The position numbers and the translations under genes were made by a program. Of a stretch of DNA of 64,000 nucleotides, positions 45,554-54,943 are shown piece by piece; positions within the stretch are counted from its first letter, which is position 1, and the number at the start of each line of letters is the position of its first letter. The notes under the pieces are model-generated. The model saw only the letters and a program-made list of their open reading frames with translations, ran no database searches and was not told where the DNA came from. The DNA comes from Martinezella lusitana. GTDB lineage: Bacteria; Pseudomonadota; Alphaproteobacteria; Rhizobiales; Rhizobiaceae. The DNA is taken from positions 23,292 to 87,291 of the forward strand of contig NZ_JACHBG010000022.1 in NCBI RefSeq assembly GCF_014207095.1, read 5' to 3'.

Positions 45554-46189
45554 ATGCTGACAGCACGTCATACCCTTGTCTACGTTATGCTGATGACGCT
45601 GGTCGTCGTCGCCTCCAATATCCTCGTGCAGTATCCGCTGCAGGCCACGCTAGCCGGCATCAATCTTGCGGATATCCTGACCTGGGGCGCTTTCACCTAT
45701 CCTGTCGCCTTCCTCATCACTGATTTGACCAATCGCCAGTTCGGCCCGAAGGCTGCGCGCAAGGTGGTGTTTACCGGCTTCGTCGTCGGCGTCGCCCTGT
45801 CGTTCTATACGGCACAGCCTCGCATCGCGATTGCCTCCGGCTCGGCCTATCTCGCCGGCCAGCTGCTCGATATCTCGGTCTTCAACCGCCTGCGCCGCAT
45901 GGCCTGGTGGCGCGCCCCCCTGTTCGGCTCGCTGATCGGCTCGACGCTGGATACGATGATCTTCTTCTCATTTGCTTTTGCGCCCTTCTTCGTCTTCTTC
46001 GGGCCGAACGATCCTTTCGCGATCGATTGGGCGCCGATCCTTGGCACCTTCGCCACCTCGGCACCGCGTTGGATTTCCTGGGCGATCGGCGATTTCTCGG
46101 TGAAGGTGACCGTCGGCCTTGTCATGCTGCTGCCCTATGGCGCACTGATGAACACCCTGAAGCCGATATCGCAGGCGCCTACCGCCTGA
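45554..46189 (+). CDS. yhhQ: Queuosine precursor transporter (YhhQ/VUT family)
   Basis: A 211-aa protein with six hydrophobic helices of the YhhQ/vitamin uptake transporter family that imports queuosine precursors. The signatures are NILVQYPLQATL, ADILTWGAFTYPVAFLITDLTNRQFG and GSLIGSTLDTMIFF. Paired in function with GluQRS, found at 15 kb. Preceded by the rpmB terminator. Confidence 0.88.
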   Translation: MLTARHTLVYVMLMTLVVVASNILVQYPLQATLAGINLADILTWGAFTYPVAFLITDLTNRQFGPKAARKVVFTGFVVGVALSFYTAQPRIAIASGSAYLAGQLLDISVFNRLRRMAWWRAPLFGSLIGSTLDTMIFFSFAFAPFFVFFGPNDPFAIDWAPILGTFATSAPRWISWAIGDFSVKVTVGLVMLLPYGALMNTLKPISQAPTA

Positions 46190-46239
46190 GCGGTTAATTG
46201 TTCGGCGCGGATCGCTCTCGGTACGCGCCGAAACACTCT

Positions 46240-46300
46240 CTAAGAGCATTTGCGCATTCCGGACGGAAAACCGCTGGGCGCTTTTCCTGGCGTTGCTCTA
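46240..46300 (-). repeat. Rhizobial intergenic palindromic element, copy I
   Basis: In minus orientation it reads TAGAGCAACGCCAGGAAAAG, TTTTCCGTCCGGAATGC and ends in a GCTCTTAGAG block. Its leading TAG is the stop codon of the hydrolase gene. It is thus a copy of the element at 18137 in the opposite orientation. Confidence 0.7.
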
Positions 46301-47050
46301 GCGATAAGATAGGCAGGTCAGAACGGCGGCCGCGAATGCGGCCGGATCTTCCGCCATCATCAAATGGCCGGTGTCGGCGATATTGAGCCGCGCCGTGCAG
46401 AGATCATTCGCCCAATCGGGAACATCCCAACCTTCCGCGGAACGACGCCCGGCGATGAGATAGACGGGAATGTCGGACTGCAGGACACTGCGGATAGCAT
46501 CGAGATAAACGGCTTCTCCCGTCGCCGCCACAACCGCCTTGGCCTGTGCTTTGATGGTCGACGCCGGCTGATTCGCAAGCCAAGCTCTCGCAAGTGACGA
46601 CGTCCATTCGTTGATCTGCACGCCGGCACCGGCAATCCACGCGTCCGGATCGGCCTGATAGCCGGAGACGATGCGAGCCACTTCCTCGTCCGGCTTCACG
46701 GCAATCTGCCCCGACCAGAACGCATCCTTCAAGGTCAAATTGCCTTCAACACTCGTCAGCGATTCGACGAGCTCGGGAAAATGCCGGGCGACGAGCACCG
46801 AAACCGCACCACCGACCGAATGTCCAACCAGATGCACCTTGCCCGCACCAATACCGGATATGAAATCTGCGATGTGGCGCGCTTGATCGAGAAGGGTCAG
46901 GCTACCGGTATTTGCCCTACGGTTGCGGCCATAGCCAATAAGATCCGGAGCATGAATCTCGGCATTGCCGAAAGCAGCCAAGATCTTGGGATCATTCAGG
47001 CTGCCAAAAAGCCCATGCACCAGGACGATAGGTTTGTTGGGAATAGACAT
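46298..47050 (-). CDS. Alpha/beta-fold hydrolase
   Basis: A 250-aa soluble hydrolase. The oxyanion HG motif (LVHGLFG, residues 10-16) and the nucleophile elbow GHSVGG (S78) are clear, with D and H candidates in the C-terminal half (TGHLMM). It begins at ATG 47050. Substrate unknown; its TAG stop codon lies in a palindromic repeat. Confidence 0.88.
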   Translation of the reverse strand: MSIPNKPIVLVHGLFGSLNDPKILAAFGNAEIHAPDLIGYGRNRRANTGSLTLLDQARHIADFISGIGAGKVHLVGHSVGGAVSVLVARHFPELVESLTSVEGNLTLKDAFWSGQIAVKPDEEVARIVSGYQADPDAWIAGAGVQINEWTSSLARAWLANQPASTIKAQAKAVVAATGEAVYLDAIRSVLQSDIPVYLIAGRRSAEGWDVPDWANDLCTARLNIADTGHLMMAEDPAAFAAAVLTCLSYR

Positions 47051-47153
47051 GTCGGAGAATCCCATTGTTGGAGCAAAGCGTCGCTTAGCTCGTCACAAAA
47101 ATTTCCTCAATGCGGCAGTTCGGTGCTGAGAATAAAATCGGTCTGCGTCGGCT

Positions 47154-48218
47154 CTAGTTTTGACTGACGAGATCTTCGTCACGTAAGCGAAATTCCAGCA
47201 TCAGACTGCGCTGCAGGATCGAATGGTTATCGTCCGAGATCAGAATGAGGTGAAGGGAGCCATCGGCGGCGCGAAAAACGTCTATGCCTTCCATATTATC
47301 GATCTGGTCCCGGGCGTTGGCCTCGAAGATCACCTTGCCGTCCACCACGGCGTCCGGCTTGATATCCGCGCCGGCAATGCGGCGGATGCGCACGCCAAGA
47401 CCATGTGCCAGCCCGAAGCGCCGCTCCAGCAACAAGAGGTCGCCATCAGGCAGGAAGACGCCGTCGCTGACGTCGAAACCATCATAATGGCGGACTGCGA
47501 AGCGACCGTGCAGCGGGCCGTCGAGAACGGCGGCCACCATGTTGCCCTGCTCATCGAGGCTATCTTCCGTGATGATGACGGCCGCTCCGGCAAGCGGGCT
47601 CGATTGCGGCGCGATCATCAGCGCTTCGAGGCTGCGGTTGGAACGCAGCTGCAGCCTCGGAATGGGGATCGGCAAGCTATTGTCCGGCGGTGAAATCTCG
47701 AAACCCGGATCGGGATAGATATCGACGCGATGATATTGCTCATAACTCACGAGGACATGATCGTCACGCAACGCCAGGCCCTCGGCGTCCATCGCACCTG
47801 TTCCCGCATCGATGCTGCCGCGGCGATCCATCATCGGCATGATGCGTGCCTCGGCAATGCCTTTCAGCCGCCCCTTCTCATCGCGCTCTATGGCACCCGT
47901 CAGCCAGTGCCCGGTATCCAGCACCGAAACGAAATGCCGCTGATCGGGACGAAGGCGGATAGCTGAGATGGCACCTAAAAGCGCATTGTCCGAGCTAAGC
48001 TCAAGACCGCCGATAAACTCCAGAGCTCCGAACTGCGTTTGCTGCGAACCAGGCCTGAAGGTTGAGATGACGTTCGCACGGATATTGGCCGGACCGCCAT
48101 CGTCGGCCTTGTCTGCGGCATCGCATCCAGCAAGCGGCAATGCCAGCATCGCTGTCAGAATGATGTAGGACACCGTGGCACGCCAGCCCTTGCGGCAGGT
48201 ATCGGCAAAGAATGGCAT
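47154..48218 (-). CDS. Esterase-like phytase-family lipoprotein
   Basis: A 354-aa exported lipoprotein; the N-terminus ends in a lipobox LAGC (C32). The rest is a beta-propeller-like domain of the esterase-like activity of phytase family, with FGALEFIGGLELSSDN, GSIDAGTGAMDAEGLALRDD and the C-terminal DNMEGIDVFRAADGSLHLILISDDN blocks. Enzyme activity unproven. The next gene, cobT, starts upstream on the same strand. Confidence 0.8.
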   Translation of the reverse strand: MPFFADTCRKGWRATVSYIILTAMLALPLAGCDAADKADDGGPANIRANVISTFRPGSQQTQFGALEFIGGLELSSDNALLGAISAIRLRPDQRHFVSVLDTGHWLTGAIERDEKGRLKGIAEARIMPMMDRRGSIDAGTGAMDAEGLALRDDHVLVSYEQYHRVDIYPDPGFEISPPDNSLPIPIPRLQLRSNRSLEALMIAPQSSPLAGAAVIITEDSLDEQGNMVAAVLDGPLHGRFAVRHYDGFDVSDGVFLPDGDLLLLERRFGLAHGLGVRIRRIAGADIKPDAVVDGKVIFEANARDQIDNMEGIDVFRAADGSLHLILISDDNHSILQRSLMLEFRLRDEDLVSQN

Positions 48219-48256
48219 CGGCCCGCAGGCCGATGCGAAAGGAAGCCGGAGCGGGC

Positions 48257-50158
48257 TCAGCTTGCGCGGCGCATGCGCGAACGCGGCATGCTTGCCTGGT
48301 CCTCGAACAGCGAGGCAAGTTGCTCGGTCATGGCGCCGGCAAGCTCGTCGGCGTCGACGATCGTGACGGCGCGGCGATAGTAGCGCGTCACGTCGTGACC
48401 GATGCCGATCGCCAGCAGTTCGACAGGGGAACGCGTCTCGATCTGGTAGATGACAGCGCGCAGATGCCGTTCCAGATAATTGCCCGGATTGACCGACAGC
48501 GTCGAATCATCGACCGGCGCGCCGTCCGAAATCATCATCAGGATACGACGCTGTTCGCGGCGACCGAGCAGGCGGTTATGCGCCCAGATCAGTGCTTCGC
48601 CGTCGATATTCTCTTTGAGCAGGCCCTCGCGCATCATCAGGCCAAGATTGCTGCGTGACCGGCGATAAGGCTCGTCCGCAGACTTGTAGATGATGTGACG
48701 CAGATCGTTCAGACGACCCGGTGTCTGCGGCTTACCGCTGGCAAGCCACTTCTCGCGCGCCTGTCCGCCCTTCCAGGCCTTGGTGGTGAAGCCGAGAATC
48801 TCGACCTTCACGCCGCAGCGCTCGAGCGTCCGGGCAAGAATGTCCGCACAGGAGGCCGCAACGGTGATCGGCCGCCCACGCATCGAGCCGGAATTGTCGA
48901 TCAGCAGCGTCACGACCGTATCGCGGAACTGCGTATCGCGCTCCATCTTGAAGGACAGCGCCTGCATCGGGTCGATGATCAAGCGCGTCAGGCGCGCCGG
49001 ATCGAGATAACCCTCTTCCAGATCGAAATCCCACGAGCGGTTCTGCTGCGCCATGAGGCGGCGCTGCAACCGGTTGGCAAGCCGGCCCACGGCACCCTGC
49101 AGATGCGCAAGCTGCTTGTCGAGGAAGGCGCGCAAGCGCTCGAGCTCGGCCACGTCGCATAGTTCCTGTGCGGTCGTGGTCTCGTCGAACTCCTCGGTGT
49201 AGACGTGATAGTCGACCTTTTCGTTGAAGTCGGCGAAAGGCGTGTTCGGACGGCGGGTCTCGCCCGGCGTTTCCGAATCCTCCTCGCCCTCTTCGCTCAT
49301 GTCGTCGTCGGAGATCTCGCCGCCGTCTTCGGTCGCGCCATCCTCCATCTGCTCGTCGGAGGCTTCGCTGTCTTCGGCCGGCGCGGCATCGGAGCCTTCG
49401 TCTTCCTTGACGTCGTCGTTATCCTGATCTTCGCCGTTCGGCTTGTCTTCTTCGCTCTGCTGGTCTTCGCTGTCAGGCTCGGACTGCTCGTCGCCATATT
49501 CCTCAGCCATTTCCATGGCCGACAGCATGTTGCGGATGACGCGGGCAAAGCTCTGCTGGTCGTTGATGGCAGACAGCAGATTGTCGAGTTCGCCGCCGGT
49601 CTTTTCCTCGATGAAGGGGCGCCAGAGGTCGAGAACCTTGCCGGCGCTTTCCGGTGGCTTCTGACCGGTCAGCTTCTCGCGCACGATCATCGCCATGGCT
49701 TCGCCGATCGGCGCATCTTCCTGCCGCTCGATACCGGAGAAATTCGCCTTGGCGTATTTTTCCGCATTCATCGAACTGATGTTCGCGGCAACGCCGCTCA
49801 TCCGCAGCGAGCCGATCGATTCCACACGGGCCTGCTCGACGGCATCGAAGATGCTGCGGGCATCGGACCCCTGCGGCGCCATGACGGCATGGACGCGGGC
49901 GTCATGACAGGCTAGACGCAGCGCCATCGAATCGCCAAGCCCGCGGGTTACCGCGAGCTCATGTGTTGTCGGCCGCTTCGAAAGTTCCGGCAAGCGGATA
50001 CGCTCACCGGTCATCCCCGGACGTTCATTGGCGAATGCAACTTCGACCTCGGCATCGCCGGCGATCGAGCGCACGCAGCCTGTGATCGCCCGGCGCAACG
50101 GCTCCATGTCCACCGGGGCACCCGGCTTCGCTTTGGAATTATCTCCGCGACCTGACAT
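48257..50158 (-). CDS. cobT: Cobaltochelatase subunit CobT
   Basis: A subunit of the aerobic CobNST cobaltochelatase that inserts cobalt into hydrogenobyrinic acid a,c-diamide in vitamin B12 synthesis. The 633-aa protein has an N-terminal CobT domain, a strongly acidic linker (about residues 220-300) and a C-terminal von Willebrand A domain with the metal-ion motif LLIDNSGSMRGRP (DNSGS at 421-425). It lies 17 bp downstream of cobS. CobN is not in the window. Confidence 0.95.
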   Translation of the reverse strand: MSGRGDNSKAKPGAPVDMEPLRRAITGCVRSIAGDAEVEVAFANERPGMTGERIRLPELSKRPTTHELAVTRGLGDSMALRLACHDARVHAVMAPQGSDARSIFDAVEQARVESIGSLRMSGVAANISSMNAEKYAKANFSGIERQEDAPIGEAMAMIVREKLTGQKPPESAGKVLDLWRPFIEEKTGGELDNLLSAINDQQSFARVIRNMLSAMEMAEEYGDEQSEPDSEDQQSEEDKPNGEDQDNDDVKEDEGSDAAPAEDSEASDEQMEDGATEDGGEISDDDMSEEGEEDSETPGETRRPNTPFADFNEKVDYHVYTEEFDETTTAQELCDVAELERLRAFLDKQLAHLQGAVGRLANRLQRRLMAQQNRSWDFDLEEGYLDPARLTRLIIDPMQALSFKMERDTQFRDTVVTLLIDNSGSMRGRPITVAASCADILARTLERCGVKVEILGFTTKAWKGGQAREKWLASGKPQTPGRLNDLRHIIYKSADEPYRRSRSNLGLMMREGLLKENIDGEALIWAHNRLLGRREQRRILMMISDGAPVDDSTLSVNPGNYLERHLRAVIYQIETRSPVELLAIGIGHDVTRYYRRAVTIVDADELAGAMTEQLASLFEDQASMPRSRMRRAS

Positions 50159-50175
50159 GATGTGTCGGCTTTTCC

Positions 50176-51165
50176 TTAGGCTTCGAGCACGATGTTGGCA
50201 GCACTTTCCTTCAGCTCGACGCCGAAGGCGCGCTGATAGTGCTCGGCGACCAGCGGCCGCTCCAGCTCATCGCACTTGTTGAGGAAGGTCACGCGGAAGG
50301 CAAAGGCGACGTCGCCGAAGATCTCTGCATTCTCAGCCCAGGTAATGACGGTGCGCGGGCTCATGACGGTCGAGAGGTCGCCGTTCATGAAGGCCGCACG
50401 CGTCAGGTCGGCAACGCGCACCATCTTGGAAACGGTGTCGCGGCCCTTCTCGGTGCGGAAGGACTTCACCTTCGCCAGCACGATATCGACTTCGTTGTTG
50501 TGCGGCAGATAGTTCAGCGTCGTCACGATAGACCAGCGGTCCATCTGCGCCTGGTTGATCTGCTGCGTGCCGTGATAGAGGCCGGTGGTGTCACCGAGGC
50601 CGATCGTGTTGGCGGTCGCAAACAGGCGGAAGGCCGGGTGAGGACGAATGACGCGGCTCTGGTCGAGCAGGGTCAGGCGGCCTGAGGATTCCAGAACGCG
50701 CTGGATGACGAACATCACGTCCGGACGGCCGGCATCGTATTCGTCGAAGACGAGTGCGACATTGTGCTGGTAGGCCCAGGGCAGAATACCGTCCTTGAAT
50801 TCAGTGACCTGCAGCCCGTCCTTGACGACGATCGCATCCTTGCCGACGAGATCGATACGGCTGACATGGCTATCGAGGTTGATACGCACGCACGGCCAGT
50901 TGAGGCGCGCGGCAACCTGCTCGATGTGGGAGGATTTGCCGGTGCCGTGATAGCCGGAGATCATCACGCGGCGATTGTGGGCGAAGCCCGCGAGGATGGC
51001 GAGCGTGGTCTCGCGGTCGAAGAGATAGTCCGCGTCGAGATCGGGTACGTAGGCGCCGCCCTTGCTATAGGCGGGAACGCGAATGTCGGAATCAATGCCG
51101 AAGACTTCACGGACCGAAACGGTGGTGTCGGGAATCTCGGAAATATCAAGGTCAATCTTGCTCAT
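50176..51165 (-). CDS. cobS: Cobaltochelatase subunit CobS (AAA+ ATPase)
   Basis: The AAA+ ATPase that drives the CobNST chelatase. The 329-aa protein has Walker A GYHGTGKS at residues 71-78 and Walker B LVFDEYD at 138-144. ATG 51165 is preferred because GGAG lies five bases before it; an adjacent ATG at 51168 is possible. Transcribed together with cobT. Confidence 0.96.
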   Translation of the reverse strand: MSKIDLDISEIPDTTVSVREVFGIDSDIRVPAYSKGGAYVPDLDADYLFDRETTLAILAGFAHNRRVMISGYHGTGKSSHIEQVAARLNWPCVRINLDSHVSRIDLVGKDAIVVKDGLQVTEFKDGILPWAYQHNVALVFDEYDAGRPDVMFVIQRVLESSGRLTLLDQSRVIRPHPAFRLFATANTIGLGDTTGLYHGTQQINQAQMDRWSIVTTLNYLPHNNEVDIVLAKVKSFRTEKGRDTVSKMVRVADLTRAAFMNGDLSTVMSPRTVITWAENAEIFGDVAFAFRVTFLNKCDELERPLVAEHYQRAFGVELKESAANIVLEA

Positions 51166-51472
51166 CATGTCTCCAGGGCGGGTGGCGTTCACCCTGCCAT
51201 ATCAATCTCAGCCATTTTTCCGAAACGCCGCAGCTTGTTGCCCGCATCCGTTCGGTCGGAACAGCGGCGATACTTCTCCGGGACTAAAGCAAAATCTCGG
51301 CGCGATGAAATGATCGCTTGCGAGCATCCTTGAACAGAGTCCCGGACAAGAAACGCCGCGTCCGGAAAGTCGGCCGAGGTGACGCCAGCCAAAAGCACAC
51401 CCTGCCGCGGTCGCCCGCGGCTTCAGCCGATTTGGACCATACCTGATTGAAGGCGGAGAGCAAGGACAGGAA
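51166..51472. other. Gap upstream of cobS
   Basis: About 300 bp between the cobS start and the end of the DnaJ-like gene, both on the minus strand. No gene-like open frame with coding character is visible. I looked for a cobalamin riboswitch upstream of cobS and saw no B12-box-like sequence, though a covariance model would be needed to exclude it. Confidence 0.4.
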
Positions 51473-52093
51473 TTAACAAAAACCGTTCTGTTTCAATAAT
51501 TGATAGGCCTGTATGACCGCGCGGAAGCGCTCCTCCGAGCCGCGGTCGCCGCCATTGGCATCCGGATGGTGCATTTTCACCAATTCCTTGTAGCGGCGCT
51601 TGATTTCGGGCGCGGTGGCGGTGGCGCCGAGGCCCATCGTGTCGAATGCCTTCGCCTCGAGCGATTTCAGCTTGCGCTGCTCCGGGAAACGCGGGCCGCG
51701 CCCCTGCCCTTCTCCTTCCTTGACGAAGCCGAAAGGATCCCGCACGCGGGAATAGGAGCCGGAGCGAATATCCGACTGCAGCGGGCTGTTCTTGGCGGCC
51801 TTGTTGACGCCGACAGTCCAGGTCGGACGATGTCCGGTAATCGCTTCCTTCTGGTAGCGCGCAATCTCCCCATCGGAGAGGCCGGAGAAATAATTATACC
51901 CCTTGTTATATTCTTTGACGTGCTCGAAGCAGAACAAAAAGAACTGCCCTTCCGCATTGCGCCCGACAGGGGCGCGATGCGTACCGTGCTTGTCGCAACC
52001 GTCCCACTGGCACGTCGGCGGGCCTTGCTCAGGCTCCTGCGCGCGTTTACGGCGGGTGCGGATACGATCGAAATATTTTGAATCAAGTCTCAT
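51473..52093 (-). CDS. DnaJ-domain molecular chaperone-like protein
   Basis: A 206-aa protein whose J-domain is at the C-terminus (about residues 150-206) with the HPD motif in KMHHPDANGG. The N-terminal half is a conserved alphaproteobacterial region with a zinc-like C/H cluster (TCQWDGCDKHGTHRAPVG). This arrangement is unlike canonical DnaJ. It lies upstream of cobS and divergent from bolA, an order found in other rhizobia. Confidence 0.82.
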   Translation of the reverse strand: MRLDSKYFDRIRTRRKRAQEPEQGPPTCQWDGCDKHGTHRAPVGRNAEGQFFLFCFEHVKEYNKGYNYFSGLSDGEIARYQKEAITGHRPTWTVGVNKAAKNSPLQSDIRSGSYSRVRDPFGFVKEGEGQGRGPRFPEQRKLKSLEAKAFDTMGLGATATAPEIKRRYKELVKMHHPDANGGDRGSEERFRAVIQAYQLLKQNGFC

Positions 52094-52199
52094 GGCGTCC
52101 TAATTATGAGGCCTTGGATACCCCACAACAAGAATTGACAAACAGGAATGTTATAGGCTTTGTGGGAGCCTTTTTCGTGAGCGAGGTCGACGCGGGAAT

Positions 52200-52487
52200 A
52201 TGGAAACGACACTACAATCCCGCATTGAGGCGAAGCTCAAGGATGCGTTCGCGCCAGAGCGCCTTGCCGTCATCAATGAGAGCCACCTGCATGCCGGCCA
52301 TCAGCCGGACATGACCGGAACCGGCGAGACCCATATAAGAGTTCGCATCGTTTCTGCCAAGTTCGCCGGCATGCCGCGGCTTGCCCGTCACAGGGCGATC
52401 AATGACTTGCTGAAGCCCGAGCTGGATGCCGGGCTGCACGCGCTAGCCGTGGAGCCGGCAGCACCCGGAGAAGCCGTTCGCTGGTAG
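52200..52487 (+). CDS. bolA: BolA-family protein
   Basis: A 95-aa BolA/YrbA-like protein. The core is SHLHAGHQPD...ETHIRVRIVSAKFAGMPRLARHRAINDLL, with a histidine-rich beginning. BolA proteins partner monothiol glutaredoxins in iron-sulfur and stress functions. A short C-terminal helix ends the protein. Divergent from the DnaJ-like gene. Confidence 0.9.
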   Translation: METTLQSRIEAKLKDAFAPERLAVINESHLHAGHQPDMTGTGETHIRVRIVSAKFAGMPRLARHRAINDLLKPELDAGLHALAVEPAAPGEAVRW

Positions 52488-52502
52488 CAGCAGACAATAT
52501 TC

Positions 52503-53813
52503 CTACTGCGGCTTCACCTCTTCCGTCTCGGCGGGACGGATGCGCAGCTTGGTGATGCGGTTCTTTTCGCGTTTCATGACGATGAAGCGTTTGCCGTAGA
52601 AGGTGAAGGCCTGCCGCTCCTCGGGAATGGTCATCGATTCGTGGATGACGAGACCGGCAATCGTCGTTGCCTCCTCGTCGGGCAGGTTCCAGTCGAGCGC
52701 ACGGTTGAGGTCGCGAATCGGCACGACACCATCGACGACGATCGAACCGTCGGCCTCCTGCCGAACACCCTGAATGTCGAGATCGTGCTCGTCGGCGATG
52801 TCGCCGACGATTTCCTCGAGAATATCCTCCAACGTCACGATGCCCTGCACCTCGCCATATTCGTCGACGACGACGGCGAAATGCTGCTTGCGACGCAGGA
52901 AGGCGTTGAGCTGGTCTTCGAGATTGGTGCTGTCGGGCACGAACCACGGCTTTTGTGCAATCTTGACGATATCGAGGTTTTCCGGCTCGACATTCGGCTC
53001 CGCCAGCGCCCGCAGCAGATCCTTGGCGTGCACGACGCCGATGATGTTGTCGATCGTGCCGCGCCAGAGCGGCATGCGTGTGTAGGGGCTATCGAGGATG
53101 GCGCGCACGACCAATTCCGGCTGATCGTCGGCATTGATGGCGCGCATCGCCGTGCGATGCACCATGATGTCGGAAAGTTCCAGCTCGCCGAGGTCGAGCA
53201 CACCGCCCAGACGGTCGCGGTCCGCCTTGACCACCGAGCCCTCGCGGTGCAGCAGATCGACCGCGCCGCGCAGTTCCTCATGCGCCGACAGCATCGACAC
53301 CTCCCTCGAGAGGTTGATACCGAAAATGCCGAGAATCCAGCGGACGATGGCGTTGACGAAGCTCGACACCGGGCCGACGACGGCAACGAAGAGCCGTACC
53401 GTACCGGCCACGTTCAAGGCAAAGCGATCGGGTGTGGAAATTGCCCAGCTCTTCGGCAGCACTTCGGCGAAGATGACGAGGATGACGGTCATGGCGATGG
53501 TCGCAAGGGCGACACCCGAAGCGCCGAAGAGACCGAGAAACACACTGGTCGCAAGCGAAGACGAGAGGATGTTGGCGAGATTGTTGCCGATCAGCAGCGC
53601 GCCGATAAGACGGTCGCGGCGCTCGATCAGGCGCCGTACGATACCCGCCTGCGCATCACCATTGGCTTCCAGCGTATAAATGCGGCTGCGCGAAACGGCT
53701 GTCAGCGCCGTCTCCGAACCGGAAAAGAAGGCCGATAGCAGCACGAGCGCGACGATCGAAAGTATCTCGGGCCAGTATTCCAACAAGACAGCCAGCGTGC
53801 CCTCTATCGTCAT
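52503..53813 (-). CDS. HlyC/CorC-family (CNNM-like) membrane transporter
   Basis: A 436-aa protein with an N-terminal DUF21 transmembrane domain (about residues 10-195), two CBS domains (about 210-340) and a C-terminal CorC_HlyC domain (about 355-430). Relatives move Mg2+ or related divalent ions or adjust transport. Its ATG overlaps the aroB stop codon by one base (TGATG), so it is the last gene of an aroK-aroB operon. Confidence 0.9.
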   Translation of the reverse strand: MTIEGTLAVLLEYWPEILSIVALVLLSAFFSGSETALTAVSRSRIYTLEANGDAQAGIVRRLIERRDRLIGALLIGNNLANILSSSLATSVFLGLFGASGVALATIAMTVILVIFAEVLPKSWAISTPDRFALNVAGTVRLFVAVVGPVSSFVNAIVRWILGIFGINLSREVSMLSAHEELRGAVDLLHREGSVVKADRDRLGGVLDLGELELSDIMVHRTAMRAINADDQPELVVRAILDSPYTRMPLWRGTIDNIIGVVHAKDLLRALAEPNVEPENLDIVKIAQKPWFVPDSTNLEDQLNAFLRRKQHFAVVVDEYGEVQGIVTLEDILEEIVGDIADEHDLDIQGVRQEADGSIVVDGVVPIRDLNRALDWNLPDEEATTIAGLVIHESMTIPEERQAFTFYGKRFIVMKREKNRITKLRIRPAETEEVKPQ

Positions 53814-54943
53814 CAGGGATGCTTTTCCTTAAGGAAGCTCAGGACTTCGGACGACGGTACATTATCGGCAATGAAGGACTGACCGATGCCATGAGTAAGG
53901 ATGAAGGTAAGCTTGCCGCCCTTGACCTTTTTGTCCTGCGCAATCGCGTCCATCAACACTTCCGCGGACGGCAGCTCGCCTGGGATATCGCTCATCCGGG
54001 TCGGCAGACCGACGGCCTTCAGATGCGCCTCGACGCGCTTGGCGTCATCGGGGCTTGCCAGATTGAGGCGGGCAGAAAACTCATGCGCCAGCACCATGCC
54101 GATGGAGACACCTTCGCCGTGCACCAGCCGGCTGCTGTCATAGGCGGTCGCGGCCTCCAGCGCGTGGCCGAAAGTATGGCCGAGATTGAGCAGGGCGCGC
54201 GGGCCATTTTCCCGCTCGTCGGCAACGACGACATCGGATTTCGCCTGGCAGCTCGCGGCGATCGCCTCGATGCGGGCGGCACCGCCGGCAAAGACCTGCT
54301 TCCAGTTCGTCTCAAGCCAGGCGAAGAAATCCGGCTTGTCGATCAGGCCGTATTTGGCGACTTCCGCATAGCCAGCGCGAAATTCGCGTTCGCTCAGCGT
54401 ATTCAGCACATCAATATCCGCCAGCACCAGATCGGGCTGGTGGAAGACGCCGACAAGGTTCTTGCCGTGATGGGTATTGATGCCGGTCTTGCCGCCCACG
54501 GAGGAATCCACCTGCGACAGGAGCGAGGTCGGGATCTGCACGAAGCGAACGCCGCGGCGCACGATGCCTGCGGCAAAGCCCGAGAGATCGCCGATGACGC
54601 CGCCGCCGAGCGCGATCACGGCGTCGTTGCGCTCAACCCGCGCGGTCAGCACGGCGTTGCAGACGGTAATCAGATGTTCGAAGCTCTTGGTCTTCTCGCC
54701 CGCCGGCAGCACCAGGCTGGATGCCTGGATGCCCTCGGCCTCAAGGCTGGCAAGCAGTGCATTCAGATAATATGGCGCAACGTTTTCGTCGGTAATGACG
54801 GCTGCCCTGCGACCTTTCAGCCGTGCAGCTATTTCGCGACCGGCTCTGGCGATCAGGCCCGGGCCGATCAGGATATCATAGGCGCGCTCGCCGAGAGGCA
54901 CGCGCACGAGGCGCTCCGCGGGGGCCGGGCTAATCGCATTCAT
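53813..54943 (-). CDS. aroB: 3-dehydroquinate synthase
   Basis: The second step of the shikimate pathway, NAD-dependent and zinc-bound. The 376-aa protein has GGGVIGDLSGFAAG, the PTSLLSQVDSSVGGKTGIN stretch and the LNLGHTFGHALEA zinc motif. It overlaps aroK in an ATGA arrangement. Confidence 0.96.
   Translation of the reverse strand: MNAISPAPAERLVRVPLGERAYDILIGPGLIARAGREIAARLKGRRAAVITDENVAPYYLNALLASLEAEGIQASSLVLPAGEKTKSFEHLITVCNAVLTARVERNDAVIALGGGVIGDLSGFAAGIVRRGVRFVQIPTSLLSQVDSSVGGKTGINTHHGKNLVGVFHQPDLVLADIDVLNTLSEREFRAGYAEVAKYGLIDKPDFFAWLETNWKQVFAGGAARIEAIAASCQAKSDVVVADERENGPRALLNLGHTFGHALEAATAYDSSRLVHGEGVSIGMVLAHEFSARLNLASPDDAKRVEAHLKAVGLPTRMSDIPGELPSAEVLMDAIAQDKKVKGGKLTFILTHGIGQSFIADNVPSSEVLSFLKEKHP

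Noticed and set aside
50966..51472. Cobalamin riboswitch upstream of cobS
   Set aside because: No B12-box-like sequence was recognised by eye; without a covariance search this is not excluded but not supported.
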